From contig JACKEB010000011.1 in the NCBI GenBank assembly GCA_020633205.1, positions 1,160,501 through 1,224,500 on the forward strand: a DNA stretch of 64,000 nt. Direction: 5' to 3'. Under the pieces are notes generated by a model. That model was given only the letters and a program-made list of their open reading frames with translations, had not been told where the DNA came from and ran no database searches. Within the stretch, counting starts at the first letter, position 1. Each line of letters begins with the position of its first letter. The stretch is from Polyangiaceae bacterium (GTDB lineage: Bacteria; Myxococcota_A; Polyangia; Polyangiales; Polyangiaceae). The translations under genes and the position numbers were made by a program. Positions 53,722 to 62,768 of the stretch are shown piece by piece.

Positions 53722-55203
53722 CTACTTCCACTGCTGCATGAATCCAGGGTCGTCGTCTGGCTTGGGCTGAGGGGCGGTCGGGCTGCTTGATCGGGGCTTT
53801 GGCTCTGCGAGAGTGGAGGAGCCTTTGGGTTTCGTCCCAGTGGGTTTGCCGCCGGCTAGGCGCCCTGCGGTGCTCGGCGTCGTAGTTTGAGGGGCCGCGG
53901 TGCTTGGGGTGCCAGCGCTGGCTTCCGGTGGCGCTTCGCTAGACGGAAGCGCGCTGGAGCTCCGAACTGGCTCAGCAGCAGGGTTCGCCGGCTCTGATTC
54001 CGCCGGTGGATCGCTTGTGAACGCCAAACTGGTGCTTTGCTCAGTCGGGGCAGTGTCTCTTGGAAACGCGAACCAAGTCACTGAGGCGATGACGCCCAGA
54101 GCGACTGCTGCGGCTACGAAGCGCGCACCGCGATTGGGACGCTCGAAAGTCAGCGAGCGGTTTGCAGACCGGCCCTCAGAAGTTGGCGCCGTTTCCTCCA
54201 GAGTATCTGCGAGGAGGGTGTTGTCCAATTCCAAGACTTGAGGGGACGCTGAGTCTGCGCTGGCGGAGTCCGAATCCAGCGTGCTGAGCAGGGCGATATT
54301 GCCCTGCGGATTCAAAATGCGGACGTCCACGCTGGACGAGACGTTGGGGCTCGTGCCCAGAGCGTCCCGCAGCCTGGCTAGCATTTCACCCGCGCTCTTT
54401 AGGCGTTCCTCGGGTCGCTTGCTAAGACAAGTGTTGATCAACCTGACCAGCGGTTCCGGCAACCAAGGACATCGGTTCTCGACCGGCGTGTGAGCTGTGG
54501 TGCACGCCGCCACCAGGACTGCGTTCGGCGTCTCCCCACTGAAGGGCCTTTGGCCGGTCACGCCCTCGTACAACATCACGCCAAGCGCCCAAACATCGGC
54601 GGCGGGCGTCGCATCCTTTGCGCTCATCGACTGTTCCGGCGCCATGTAGTGCGGCGTCCCGAGTGCCGTGCCGGTCCGCGTATCCGAGGCAGTGCCAACC
54701 TCTCGAGTCAGACCAAAGTCGAGCACCTTCACCCGCCCGTTGCCCCGGGGAAGCTGGGTGATGAAAACGTTCTCCGGTTTCAAGTCGCGATGCACGAACC
54801 CCGCGCTGTGAAGCGCACCAACGGGTTCGAGGAGCTCCGCGAACAGCTCAAGAAAGGGCGTGGCGCTCGCTATGGAAGAGGGTGCTCTGTGGGCGCTGAG
54901 CCAATCCTTCAGCGTTTCGCCCTCCAGGAGCTCCATGACCAAGAACAACACTTTGCGTTCCTCGTCTCTGCCAGCATCGAGGACCTGAACCAGCCCGGGG
55001 TGACCCACCTTGGCTGCAGCGCTGACCTCGCGCTGGAAGCGTGCTGCAGCAGCAGGTCGCTCCGAAGCAGCTGGATGGATCACCTTGAGCGCCACCTCGC
55101 GCTGGCTGAGTGTATGACGCGCGGAGTACACCGCGCCCATCCCGCCCGCGCCGATGAGGTCGATGATCTCGTAGCGTCCGGCAACGAGTTCTCCGGATTG
55201 CAT
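53722..55203 (-). CDS. Ser/Thr protein kinase with C-terminal TM and Pro/Ser-rich tail
   Basis: The protein is 493 aa. The kinase domain (about 8-285) has GAGGMGAV (18-25), Lys40, HRDLKPEN (Asp140), DFG (162-164) and APE (188-190), all intact. A disordered linker leads to one membrane helix (362-380) and a Pro/Ser/Thr/Lys-rich tail that would be periplasmic. It is convergent with the FHA-like sigma54 activator, 9 bp from stop to stop. The kinase is the likely regulator of that activator. Confidence 0.93.
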   Translation of the reverse strand: MQSGELVAGRYEIIDLIGAGGMGAVYSARHTLSQREVALKVIHPAASERPAAAARFQREVSAAAKVGHPGLVQVLDAGRDEERKVLFLVMELLEGETLKDWLSAHRAPSSIASATPFLELFAELLEPVGALHSAGFVHRDLKPENVFITQLPRGNGRVKVLDFGLTREVGTASDTRTGTALGTPHYMAPEQSMSAKDATPAADVWALGVMLYEGVTGQRPFSGETPNAVLVAACTTAHTPVENRCPWLPEPLVRLINTCLSKRPEERLKSAGEMLARLRDALGTSPNVSSSVDVRILNPQGNIALLSTLDSDSASADSASPQVLELDNTLLADTLEETAPTSEGRSANRSLTFERPNRGARFVAAAVALGVIASVTWFAFPRDTAPTEQSTSLAFTSDPPAESEPANPAAEPVRSSSALPSSEAPPEASAGTPSTAAPQTTTPSTAGRLAGGKPTGTKPKGSSTLAEPKPRSSSPTAPQPKPDDDPGFMQQWK

Positions 55204-55307
55204 TCCAGTTCGAGGAGCATAGCGGCTCCTCGGAACTCAGGCTTGTGACTTCGCTTGAACGCGTCGTAGCCCGCGCAGGCGCGCGGGCTACCCTTGGAGC
55301 GAACGGA

Positions 55308-57656
55308 CTAGGGGATGTAGTACAGCGCGCCCACGGAGCTCTCCTGACCCGGGCGAACGTCGTAACCCCAGATCCCAGGACCCTTGCCCGCGTTCGAACT
55401 CAGACCGTCGAAGAACGGCATGTACTGATCGAACACCACCCCGTCACCCGTGCTGAGGTTGAAGAAGCCGACGTCTTGCACCTGCCCGAGACCAGACGAG
55501 GAAATACTCGAGCCGCCATTTCCTTGAATGCCCGTGCCTCGAACGAAGAGCATCGAGTTGCCAACTGCGATCCGAGGGCCGGTGTAAACGACGGGGGGAA
55601 TCGACATCGTCGTGCTGAAGCTACGGATGTAATTCTTGATCCGGTAGTAGTCGAGGTCGATACCGTCGTCGTGAGTGCCGTCGCCGTTGACGTCGATGTT
55701 GGTCGTCTTCACCGCCAGGCTGCCCCCACTCGGGTCCAACACTGCGACGAGATTCTTGTCCGCCCGTTCGGTGCTCGCGCCGTAGGGCAACGTCCAGTCG
55801 TGTTGAGCGTTGTCGGCCTTGCACTGGGGAAGGGCGTACAGCGTGTTTCCGTCGGGAGATGCGGCCACTTGACTGAACAGGTTGCCGAACGTCAAGAGGT
55901 TGAGGTCTTGAGCCTTCGAGAGATTACTCGGGTCAAACACCGCCACGCCCGCGTCGTGCCCGACCAAGAGCCGCTCGGAGCCGCCGACCGCATGCATGGT
56001 TAGCCCGCTGGGCCAATGGTTCGTCGAACCACACTGGTTGTCGCTCTTGACGTCAGTGGTCACCACCGTGCCAACGGAGCCCGGAGTGCCGTCGGCGTTC
56101 AGCGGGATCGGGACCAAGCGGTTGAAAGCTACGCCGTTGTTCTGTGCGTCTTTCGACCAGTTCATGTCCACCGCGATCAGCTTCGAAGCGCTTGAGTCGA
56201 CAGCGATGTCGCGCCACGCCCAGTTGCTGTAGGCGTCGAGAGGTGTCGTTGCGCTCTTGTCGCTGATATTGACGTGGTAGAACGGATGAGGAAGGGACGT
56301 GTCGAGTGCACCAGCGCCCTTGAACTGGACCAGATAGAGATGCTTCTTGCCGCCCTTCTCGGCGTAGACGCCGCGACATGGCCAGGGGTAGGTGTCGGCG
56401 TTGTTCGGGTCTGTCGGAGGGATGGTGGCGATTGGGCTGTCGCTTACCTGCAGCCCGGTGGTCGCGCTGAGCTCGAAGATGTTTGCGCCTGAGTTGTCCA
56501 CCGCCACGGCGTAGAGTGAGCCGCCTCCAGGAATCAGTGCACAAACATCCCCAGGGAAAGGGCTGCCGTTCTTCTGCAGGTTGTAGGAGCCCGAGCCAGT
56601 GCCGCCGGGCGTGGCGCTGGCGTCGCTCAGATCGATCAAGCCGATGAAGTTTCGCGCGTCATCCGCCGCGTTGCTCATCGCGACGACCAGCGTCCCGGTG
56701 TCAGCTGGCGCTGGCGTCCAGAGTTCGTCGCCACTCATCCGGATGTGTCCGAGGTATTGGGTTCCTGAGAGCGTCTGGTTCTGACCAGCGCCGGAGATCG
56801 TGATCTGCTGCGCGTATGGGCTCGGGTTGTCGCCGGAGCCGACGCCAGTGGTGTTGATCTGGAAGCCGTCCATTTGGAGCACGTCCGCATCGCCTGGACA
56901 GTCGTTGACTCCGGAACACGTGCCTTTGCCCCAGTTCTCGCTCGCCTCGCTGTCTCCCACGATTTGCAGGTAGAAAGTACCTACCGGTGCCTGAGGAATC
57001 GTAACGGTCTTCGCGAAGCCTCCGCCGCTCGTGCTCGCGGTACTGAATACGTAGCGCCCCGTCGTCGCGTCGGCACCGGGCACGTTCATGGGGACGACAG
57101 CCACTGGATTGTCGCACGCCGCGTCCGTGCAGAACCGCGCAAAGAGCTTGAGGCGTGCCATCTGCGAGCCGGCGGAGAACGTCGAGCGGTAGAGGGGATC
57201 CAGTTGAATGCCGTAGTTGTTACCGAGCAGAACGTCAGCCTGAATCGTGACGTCGACCAGGTCGACGCTGGTGGTGCCACCGGTGCCGCCCGTCGAGCCG
57301 CCCGTACCGGCGTTGCCTGCCGCACCTCCATCGCCGGCGCTGCCTGCTGCGCCGCCACTACCACCCGCCGTGCCTCCAGTTCCCGCCGTCGATCCGCCGG
57401 TTCCGCCCACTGAGCCACCGACACCAGCCGAGCCGCCCATTCCTGCGCTAGCGCCAGTGCCGCCCTGGCTATTCCCTGCGGAACCACCGGAGGCTCCGGT
57501 GCCGCCAGTTTCTTCCGGAGAATCCTCGTCTTTCGAACCACAGCCGACCGTGCAAAGCGATGCCGCCAGTAGACCCCCGAGTATGGCCGTCGGAACGAAA
57601 CGGGCGGAAATGGAGCGGCGGGTCGCGCCGCCGTTTGAGAAGCGTGAACTGTTCAT
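55308..57656 (-). CDS. Surface lipoprotein with Gly/Ser spacer, propeller-like
   Basis: The protein is 782 aa from ATG 57656 with AGAGG upstream; the open frame continues to 58034 but the upstream part has no coding character. The signal ends at CTVGC (Cys39) and residues 51-129 form a Gly/Ser/Thr spacer. The remainder is beta-rich with Cys pairs (FCTDAACDN, GTCSGVNDCPGDAD) and repeated strands mentioning no catalytic motif (LLVGHDAGVAVFDPSNLSKAQ suggests a propeller). Likely exposed on the cell surface. Function is unknown. Confidence 0.75.
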   Translation of the reverse strand: MNSSRFSNGGATRRSISARFVPTAILGGLLAASLCTVGCGSKDEDSPEETGGTGASGGSAGNSQGGTGASAGMGGSAGVGGSVGGTGGSTAGTGGTAGGSGGAAGSAGDGGAAGNAGTGGSTGGTGGTTSVDLVDVTIQADVLLGNNYGIQLDPLYRSTFSAGSQMARLKLFARFCTDAACDNPVAVVPMNVPGADATTGRYVFSTASTSGGGFAKTVTIPQAPVGTFYLQIVGDSEASENWGKGTCSGVNDCPGDADVLQMDGFQINTTGVGSGDNPSPYAQQITISGAGQNQTLSGTQYLGHIRMSGDELWTPAPADTGTLVVAMSNAADDARNFIGLIDLSDASATPGGTGSGSYNLQKNGSPFPGDVCALIPGGGSLYAVAVDNSGANIFELSATTGLQVSDSPIATIPPTDPNNADTYPWPCRGVYAEKGGKKHLYLVQFKGAGALDTSLPHPFYHVNISDKSATTPLDAYSNWAWRDIAVDSSASKLIAVDMNWSKDAQNNGVAFNRLVPIPLNADGTPGSVGTVVTTDVKSDNQCGSTNHWPSGLTMHAVGGSERLLVGHDAGVAVFDPSNLSKAQDLNLLTFGNLFSQVAASPDGNTLYALPQCKADNAQHDWTLPYGASTERADKNLVAVLDPSGGSLAVKTTNIDVNGDGTHDDGIDLDYYRIKNYIRSFSTTMSIPPVVYTGPRIAVGNSMLFVRGTGIQGNGGSSISSSGLGQVQDVGFFNLSTGDGVVFDQYMPFFDGLSSNAGKGPGIWGYDVRPGQESSVGALYYIP
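57270..57506 (-). repeat. Low-complexity Gly/Ser/Thr-coding repeat
   Basis: Encodes the spacer of the lipoprotein above, with units such as GGTGGS, GTGGT and GGSAGV. It is an imperfect coding repeat similar in kind to 9944-10192. Confidence 0.8.
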
Positions 57657-58043
57657 GGGTCCTCTTTTGGGGCAACGTGCAGGTCGGGTTGAAACCCAAT
57701 GAATTCCGGCGCGCGTTCGCCGGCGAACTCTGAGCCTACACAAATCCAAGCCTGAGCCTCGGCGTGAAACCGCGGTTGGCTCGCCCCTGCGCTTGAGCAA
57801 CCCATGTGCCACCACGAACCGCCTTCGACCCCGCTTGGGTTCTCGAACAAAACCCAGCGGAGTTGGTGTGAGCTCTTGAACCCACGAGCGTGATCGAGTG
57901 TCGCCGACAGTCGGCGGTGTCCTCCGACGGTTGAAGCATTCGTGCGGGAATTTGCGCCGGGAAATGTGAGAGTCCAAAGAACTGCGTGCGGGGCAACGCG
58001 AGGGCTTGATTGTTTGGGGGGAGAGCAGACACAACGAAAGTTG
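57657..58043. other. Divergent intergenic region
   Basis: These 387 bp separate two divergent surface-protein genes. No gene is supported; frames that cross it are upstream extensions of the flanking genes. A weak dyad TGGGTT/AACCCA occurs near 57837-57860. No consensus promoter stands out. Confidence 0.45.
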
Positions 58044-59867
58044 ATGTCTCGCGTAGCAACTTCAGCTCTTGCCTTCCTACTGCTGGCGGCGGTTAGCTCC
58101 CTCAGCAGCTGCGAGCCTTCAGCGCCGGAGCCCGTCGGGAAACGCGCCCTTCCCGTCGAGATCAATCTTTCACCCCTCGAAGCGGTGCAGCCTGAAGACG
58201 CTTCGTTAGGCGATCGGTTTGGACTGGGAGTAGCGACGACTGGAGACTGGCTGGTCGCCGCACGCTACGTCGTTTTGAGTGACAGCGTACAGGTCCTCGC
58301 GTCGCGCAGTACGAGCACCGGTTGGTCGCCTCCGAGCTTACTCCTGCCCACGGATGTTGCGACGACCCGCTGGCTCAGCCCCGCAGTGTCTGTTCACGAC
58401 GAGTCAATGCCTGAGGCGCTGGTAGGCACGGGGCAAGCAGACGGCGCCGTCCTCGTCTTCGATCTCCAGTCAGGCAGCCAGGTCCAACGCATCAACAGTC
58501 CGAGCACCGAGCGCCAGCGCTTTGGCGCAGCAATTGCTGCGCGGAATTCGTGGATGGCGGTAGGAGACTACCTCGAGGGACCGCTCGGCGCTGAGCCCGG
58601 GGCGGTTCATATGTACGGCCGTGGTGGCAACGGCTGGACGTTCAGCCAGTCGCTTGGGCCCGGTGCGAGCGTGGGTTCACGCTTTGGCAGAACGTTGGCG
58701 TTGAGTGACAACTATCTCGCTGTGGGGGCACCCGAGGAAGACGAGAGTGGGACCAAGACGGCGGGCGCAGTACACGTGTTCGCCCTAGCGAACGGAACCT
58801 GGACGCTCCAGCAGACGCTCTTCGCTCCGTCTCCTCAGTCCGATTCGCAGTTCGGATACGCGGTTGCGATGTCCGATGACGCCCTATTCATAGTCAGTCG
58901 ATTCGACAGCGCGTTCGCAAGCCAGGCTGGTGCCGTGTACGTCTTCGAGCGCTCTGGGACGAGCTGGGCCTTCGTCGAGCGTTTGGGCTCCATGACCCCA
59001 AAGCCCCGAGGTGGCTTTGGGCAGTCGATTGCGTTCGACGGTGAGCTCTTGGGCGTGGGCGAGTTGGCGGATCCGGGTCAATCGGGGGGTGACCAGCGGG
59101 GATCGGTGTCCACCTATCATCGTGTTGGGAATACCTGGCAGCTCCTCGAGCGATTGGTCCCGGAAGCAGGGCTTGGGTCGAACACCGCGCGATTCGGAGC
59201 TGTCCAGGACTTGAGGAACGACCGGCTGGTGATTGGAGCTCCCGATCTGGAGACGTCCAACGACCAGTCCGGCTTCGTGGCCTCGTGGTCAGTAATCCAT
59301 ACGGAAACGAACGGCACGTGCTTCGACGGCATCGAGTGTACGACTGGCAACTGCGTGGACGGAGTATGTTGTGATCTGCCGTGCGCTGGTACCTGCGAGG
59401 CATGCAGCGCCGCGAAGAAGGGCTACGGTGAGGATGGGGTGTGCGAGCCGATTCAGGCAGGTCTCGACCCAGACGAAGAGTGTCCAGCTGATCCAACGGC
59501 TGCGAACGCCTGCGCGCCCGAGTCAGCGTGCTCCGGGGATGCGAGTTGCAGCTGTATCGTGCCCGGAACACTGCAGTGCTCTTCGGAGATCGAGCGGATC
59601 GACGAGAACGGAAACCAAGTCAGCTGCGTACCCTTCCGCTGCCGCGCGAACACGTGCCTGACCACTTGCAACAGCTCCGCGGACTGCTCCGACGGGGCGC
59701 GATGCAATTCCGAGCGTCGCTGCGAGACTGCGGAGAACCACGCCTCTTCGAGCTCCGACTCAGGCTGCAGCATGGGCCGGTCCGGGAACCGCGCGCCGCT
59801 CTGGCCTCTGGGAGCTTTGGTAGCGCTGTGGTTCATCGCCCGTCGGCGGAAGCTAGCCTTTAGTTGA
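58044..59867 (+). CDS. FG-GAP repeat lipoprotein with MYXO-CTERM tail
   Basis: The protein is 607 aa from ATG 58044. The signal has a lipobox (LSSC, Cys23). Residues about 45-425 are FG-GAP-like repeats (GDRFGLGVATTGDWLVA, GSRFGRTLALSDNYLAVGAPEEDE, DSQFGYAVAMSDDALFIV), a beta-propeller pattern. Residues about 430-560 are Cys-rich with pairs such as CCDLPCAGTCEAC. The final 35 residues (GCSMGRSGNRAPLWPL, then a hydrophobic helix and ARRRK) form a MYXO-CTERM sorting signal. A protein with both a lipobox and this tail is unusual. Surface display is expected. Confidence 0.88.
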   Translation: MSRVATSALAFLLLAAVSSLSSCEPSAPEPVGKRALPVEINLSPLEAVQPEDASLGDRFGLGVATTGDWLVAARYVVLSDSVQVLASRSTSTGWSPPSLLLPTDVATTRWLSPAVSVHDESMPEALVGTGQADGAVLVFDLQSGSQVQRINSPSTERQRFGAAIAARNSWMAVGDYLEGPLGAEPGAVHMYGRGGNGWTFSQSLGPGASVGSRFGRTLALSDNYLAVGAPEEDESGTKTAGAVHVFALANGTWTLQQTLFAPSPQSDSQFGYAVAMSDDALFIVSRFDSAFASQAGAVYVFERSGTSWAFVERLGSMTPKPRGGFGQSIAFDGELLGVGELADPGQSGGDQRGSVSTYHRVGNTWQLLERLVPEAGLGSNTARFGAVQDLRNDRLVIGAPDLETSNDQSGFVASWSVIHTETNGTCFDGIECTTGNCVDGVCCDLPCAGTCEACSAAKKGYGEDGVCEPIQAGLDPDEECPADPTAANACAPESACSGDASCSCIVPGTLQCSSEIERIDENGNQVSCVPFRCRANTCLTTCNSSADCSDGARCNSERRCETAENHASSSSDSGCSMGRSGNRAPLWPLGALVALWFIARRRKLAFS

Positions 59868-59917
59868 GCGCGGAGAAGGTCGCCCATGGCGCAGCCTTTC
59901 AGCGGTCCCCGTGTGAC

Positions 59918-61750
59918 TCACGGATTCAAATAGCTGCACACGGGTGGCGTATCCGCAGAGATACGCCGCAAGCCGCCGACCCACCAGGTCGCCATGTCGA
60001 GGGCGTTTTTTTCTGACCACACATTGCTCAGGATGATCGCGCCGCTGGAGTTGCACACAGGGAGCACGATCAGGCGGATGCGCACCGGGGTGCCGCGCAC
60101 TAGCCAAGTGCGTGTCACCCCACGACCGAGGGTCGTTGGGTACTCGGCGTTTTGCTCGACACTGAGCTTCACCCCGTTGCCAAGCTCTCGGCTCAGGGTG
60201 GACTCGAACTCACTGTAGAGGTGCGCGAGGCTCTCTTGCGTCACCGCCCACTCGCTCAGGCCGACGTGCATGGAGCCCACGCCGCTCTGGGCGTCGAGGG
60301 ACAGCTCGTCCTCTTCGAGCTTGTAGGTGTACCCAGGGGGCAACGGCAGGCTGATCCCCAGGCGTGGGTTGACGTACACGTTTTCGGAGACGTAGGGCGC
60401 GTGCACCTTTGGTTCCGTGGGGATAGGTCGAAGGGCAACGGCGCCCAGCGGGGGAGTGGCAGCTGGCGCATTGAACGCTAGCTCGAGGCTTGCCGTGGCG
60501 AGCTCTTCGCGCTCCGCGGGGCTCATGCCGCGAATCATGGCGACGCTATTGCCGTTGCGCCGCACGAGCTCTCCGCTCCCCACACCGGAGGTCAGCGCAG
60601 CGCCCGGCTTGGTCGCCCAGCACTGAGCCAGGGAGCGCGCGGCGAGCTCGAACTCTTCGGCGTCTTGGGGTGTGTCCCACACGCTCAGCCAGACCAGCGC
60701 GAGGCCTTGCTTCTCGATCAGCATGAACTGGTCTCCGCCCCAACCCGTAGCAGCGCGGGTCGCGATGGCCTTGTCCATGCAGTTTTCCAGGATGACGCGG
60801 GTTTGTAGCTCTCCCATGCGGCCCTTGAGCCCGAGCTGCCAGCCCTGCGGTACCCCAGGGAAAGCGACAGGCACCGCTTGCTCTCCAGCCAGGTACTTCT
60901 CCGGGTGCAGCACCTGCTCAGTGGTGCTCGGCGGCGCTGAATAGACCTGGTTCACAAGCTGGAAGCCGCCGCTGCGATGCACCGCGGTGAGGAATGTGAG
61001 GCCCTGAGTGTAGGGGAAGATCAGGCGCTCGCGCATGAGACCCGGGGAACGCATCAATGCGACCGAGTCGGCGGTTCCCTCTGCGGCCCGCTCCGTATCC
61101 CTGCGGTTTACTGCCTTCCCCGACTCGACGAGGGCGCGGTTCAGGTTGATATGACCCAGATCCGCGAGGTAAGCGACCATGGTGAGCATGGCGTCGCCTT
61201 CGATCAGCGCCATCGACGCCAGGCGCTGGTCGAGATCGGTCATGTCTTCCACGGGCGGAATCGGGAAGTACTGATGTTGAAGCGAGTGCCCCAGCTCATG
61301 GGCGACGATGCCCTTCACGTCCTCCGCCGTTTGCTTCAGCGTGCCGGCGTTTCTGCGTACGTGAACGCTGTGGGTGTCTGGGTCGTAGAAGGCGATCACC
61401 TGCTCGTGCATCACCTGACGGGGAGACGTGCCTTTTGCTTCTGATGGCAGGTCGAAGCCGAACGCCGAGTACACGCTGCGGTAGTCACTCGCCGTCGGCC
61501 GAGCGGCGCCACCGGACTCCAGATCCCGAATGAACGCCTGCTCATCTTGAAAGATGAGCTGCGTTGGGCGCTTCTCTGGCAGTCCGCGTAGCTCCGCCAC
61601 GCGACGCACCACTCCCGCCGGGTCGCGCTCCAGGTCAGCGATAGGGTCCGGCGCGTTGGCACCGCGCACGTGGCAGCCAGCGCCAAAGCTCAGCAAGCCC
61701 AGGAGGAGAAGCAAAGAGGGCCGCGCGGCCGCGGTGAGGGGAGTCGACAT
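59918..61750 (-). CDS. Lipoprotein with HExxH metallopeptidase motif
   Basis: The protein is 610 aa. The signal ends at FGAGC (Cys26). Residues 148-158 read IVAHELGHSLQ with the zinc motif His151-Glu-Leu-Gly-His155; Glu184 in LIEGDA could be the third ligand, as in some DUF6782-like putative peptidases. EGTADS appears later. The C-terminal 200 residues are beta-rich (MHVGLSEWAVT, TRTWLVRGTPVRIRLIVLPVC). A periplasmic or outer-membrane peptidase is likely; the substrate is unknown. It is the last gene of the minus-strand run that includes proC, 135 bp downstream of it. Confidence 0.75.
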   Translation of the reverse strand: MSTPLTAAARPSLLLLLGLLSFGAGCHVRGANAPDPIADLERDPAGVVRRVAELRGLPEKRPTQLIFQDEQAFIRDLESGGAARPTASDYRSVYSAFGFDLPSEAKGTSPRQVMHEQVIAFYDPDTHSVHVRRNAGTLKQTAEDVKGIVAHELGHSLQHQYFPIPPVEDMTDLDQRLASMALIEGDAMLTMVAYLADLGHINLNRALVESGKAVNRRDTERAAEGTADSVALMRSPGLMRERLIFPYTQGLTFLTAVHRSGGFQLVNQVYSAPPSTTEQVLHPEKYLAGEQAVPVAFPGVPQGWQLGLKGRMGELQTRVILENCMDKAIATRAATGWGGDQFMLIEKQGLALVWLSVWDTPQDAEEFELAARSLAQCWATKPGAALTSGVGSGELVRRNGNSVAMIRGMSPAEREELATASLELAFNAPAATPPLGAVALRPIPTEPKVHAPYVSENVYVNPRLGISLPLPPGYTYKLEEDELSLDAQSGVGSMHVGLSEWAVTQESLAHLYSEFESTLSRELGNGVKLSVEQNAEYPTTLGRGVTRTWLVRGTPVRIRLIVLPVCNSSGAIILSNVWSEKNALDMATWWVGGLRRISADTPPVCSYLNP

Positions 61751-61885
61751 GATCCCTTCCAGCCTTCACCAGGCCAGCCAGCGCCGCAAGCTTGGAGCGA
61801 ACCAGAATCGACCAAGTAGATCCGCGCGGCTTCGCCTTCAGTTCTGTTTTCGCCTGAGCGCTGTCGACGGCGAACCCGCGACGAT

Positions 61886-62722
61886 TCAGCCGTCGTTGAG
61901 CTTCTTCGCCATCGCCTCGCCGAGCTCTTGGGCGCGGTGGGTGGCCGCGTCGACGGCGTCGATCAGCGTGCGTCGCAAACCGCCGGTCTCCAGCGTGTGG
62001 AGCCCCGCGATCGCGGTGCCGCCAGGGCTTGTGACCATGTCCTTCAAGCGACCCGGATGTTCCCCGGTGTCCAGCTGGAGCTTGGCGGAGCCGTACACGG
62101 TTTGAGCCGCGAGCAGCAGTGCAGTTTCGCGGTGCAAGCCCACCTTCACGCCGCCGTCGGCGAGGGCTTCGATCATCAACATCACGTAAGCCGGCCCGCT
62201 TCCAGAAAGCCCAGTCACCGCGTCGATCAGGGACTCGTCGAGCACCACGGTGCGACCGACTGCATCGAACAGCTGCTTCGCGAGGCCCATGTCGTGATCC
62301 GTCGCATGAGTGCCGGGGGCGATCGCCGTCGCACCTGCCAGTGCAATCGCGGCGGTGTTGGGCATCGCCCGCACCACACGGGTGCCTGCGGGCAAGCGGC
62401 GCTCGAAGGCTTCGATAGGCACGCCAGCGGCAATCGAGACCGCCATCGTCCCTGGACCAAAGGCGTCCGCAGTCTCCTTCACCACGCGGTCGATCACCTG
62501 AGGCTTCACGGAGAACACCAGGATGGTCGCCCAGTGCACGAGGTCGAGGTTGCTCTTGGTGGTCTCGATGCCGTGCTGCTTGCGCAGGCGCTCTAGGCGC
62601 TCATCGCTGATGTCGCTGGCCCGCACCTGGGTCGGCTGCACCATCCCAGACGCCAGGATGCCGCGGATGAGAGCGCTGGACATATTGCCCGCGCCGAGGA
62701 AGCCAATCTTTTCGTTCTCCAT
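61886..62722 (-). CDS. proC: Pyrroline-5-carboxylate reductase
   Basis: The protein is 278 aa from ATG 62722 (MENEKIGFLGAGNM). It reduces pyrroline-5-carboxylate to proline with NAD(P)H. The Rossmann GxGxxx motif FLGAGNM, VRAMPNTAA and the signature ALADGGVKVGLHRETALLLAAQT are typical. It lies 46 bp downstream of the HAD gene and 135 bp before the metallopeptidase gene on the same strand. Confidence 0.95.
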   Translation of the reverse strand: MENEKIGFLGAGNMSSALIRGILASGMVQPTQVRASDISDERLERLRKQHGIETTKSNLDLVHWATILVFSVKPQVIDRVVKETADAFGPGTMAVSIAAGVPIEAFERRLPAGTRVVRAMPNTAAIALAGATAIAPGTHATDHDMGLAKQLFDAVGRTVVLDESLIDAVTGLSGSGPAYVMLMIEALADGGVKVGLHRETALLLAAQTVYGSAKLQLDTGEHPGRLKDMVTSPGGTAIAGLHTLETGGLRRTLIDAVDAATHRAQELGEAMAKKLNDG

Positions 62723-62768
62723 GAGCCGCCCGAGTGTAGTTCCAGAACCGGCGCGGTCACGTGGGAAG

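Noticed and set aside
57657..58034. Upstream extension of the Gly/Ser-spacer lipoprotein
   Set aside because: Its composition is not protein-like and ATG 57656 with AGAGG gives a clean lipoprotein signal.
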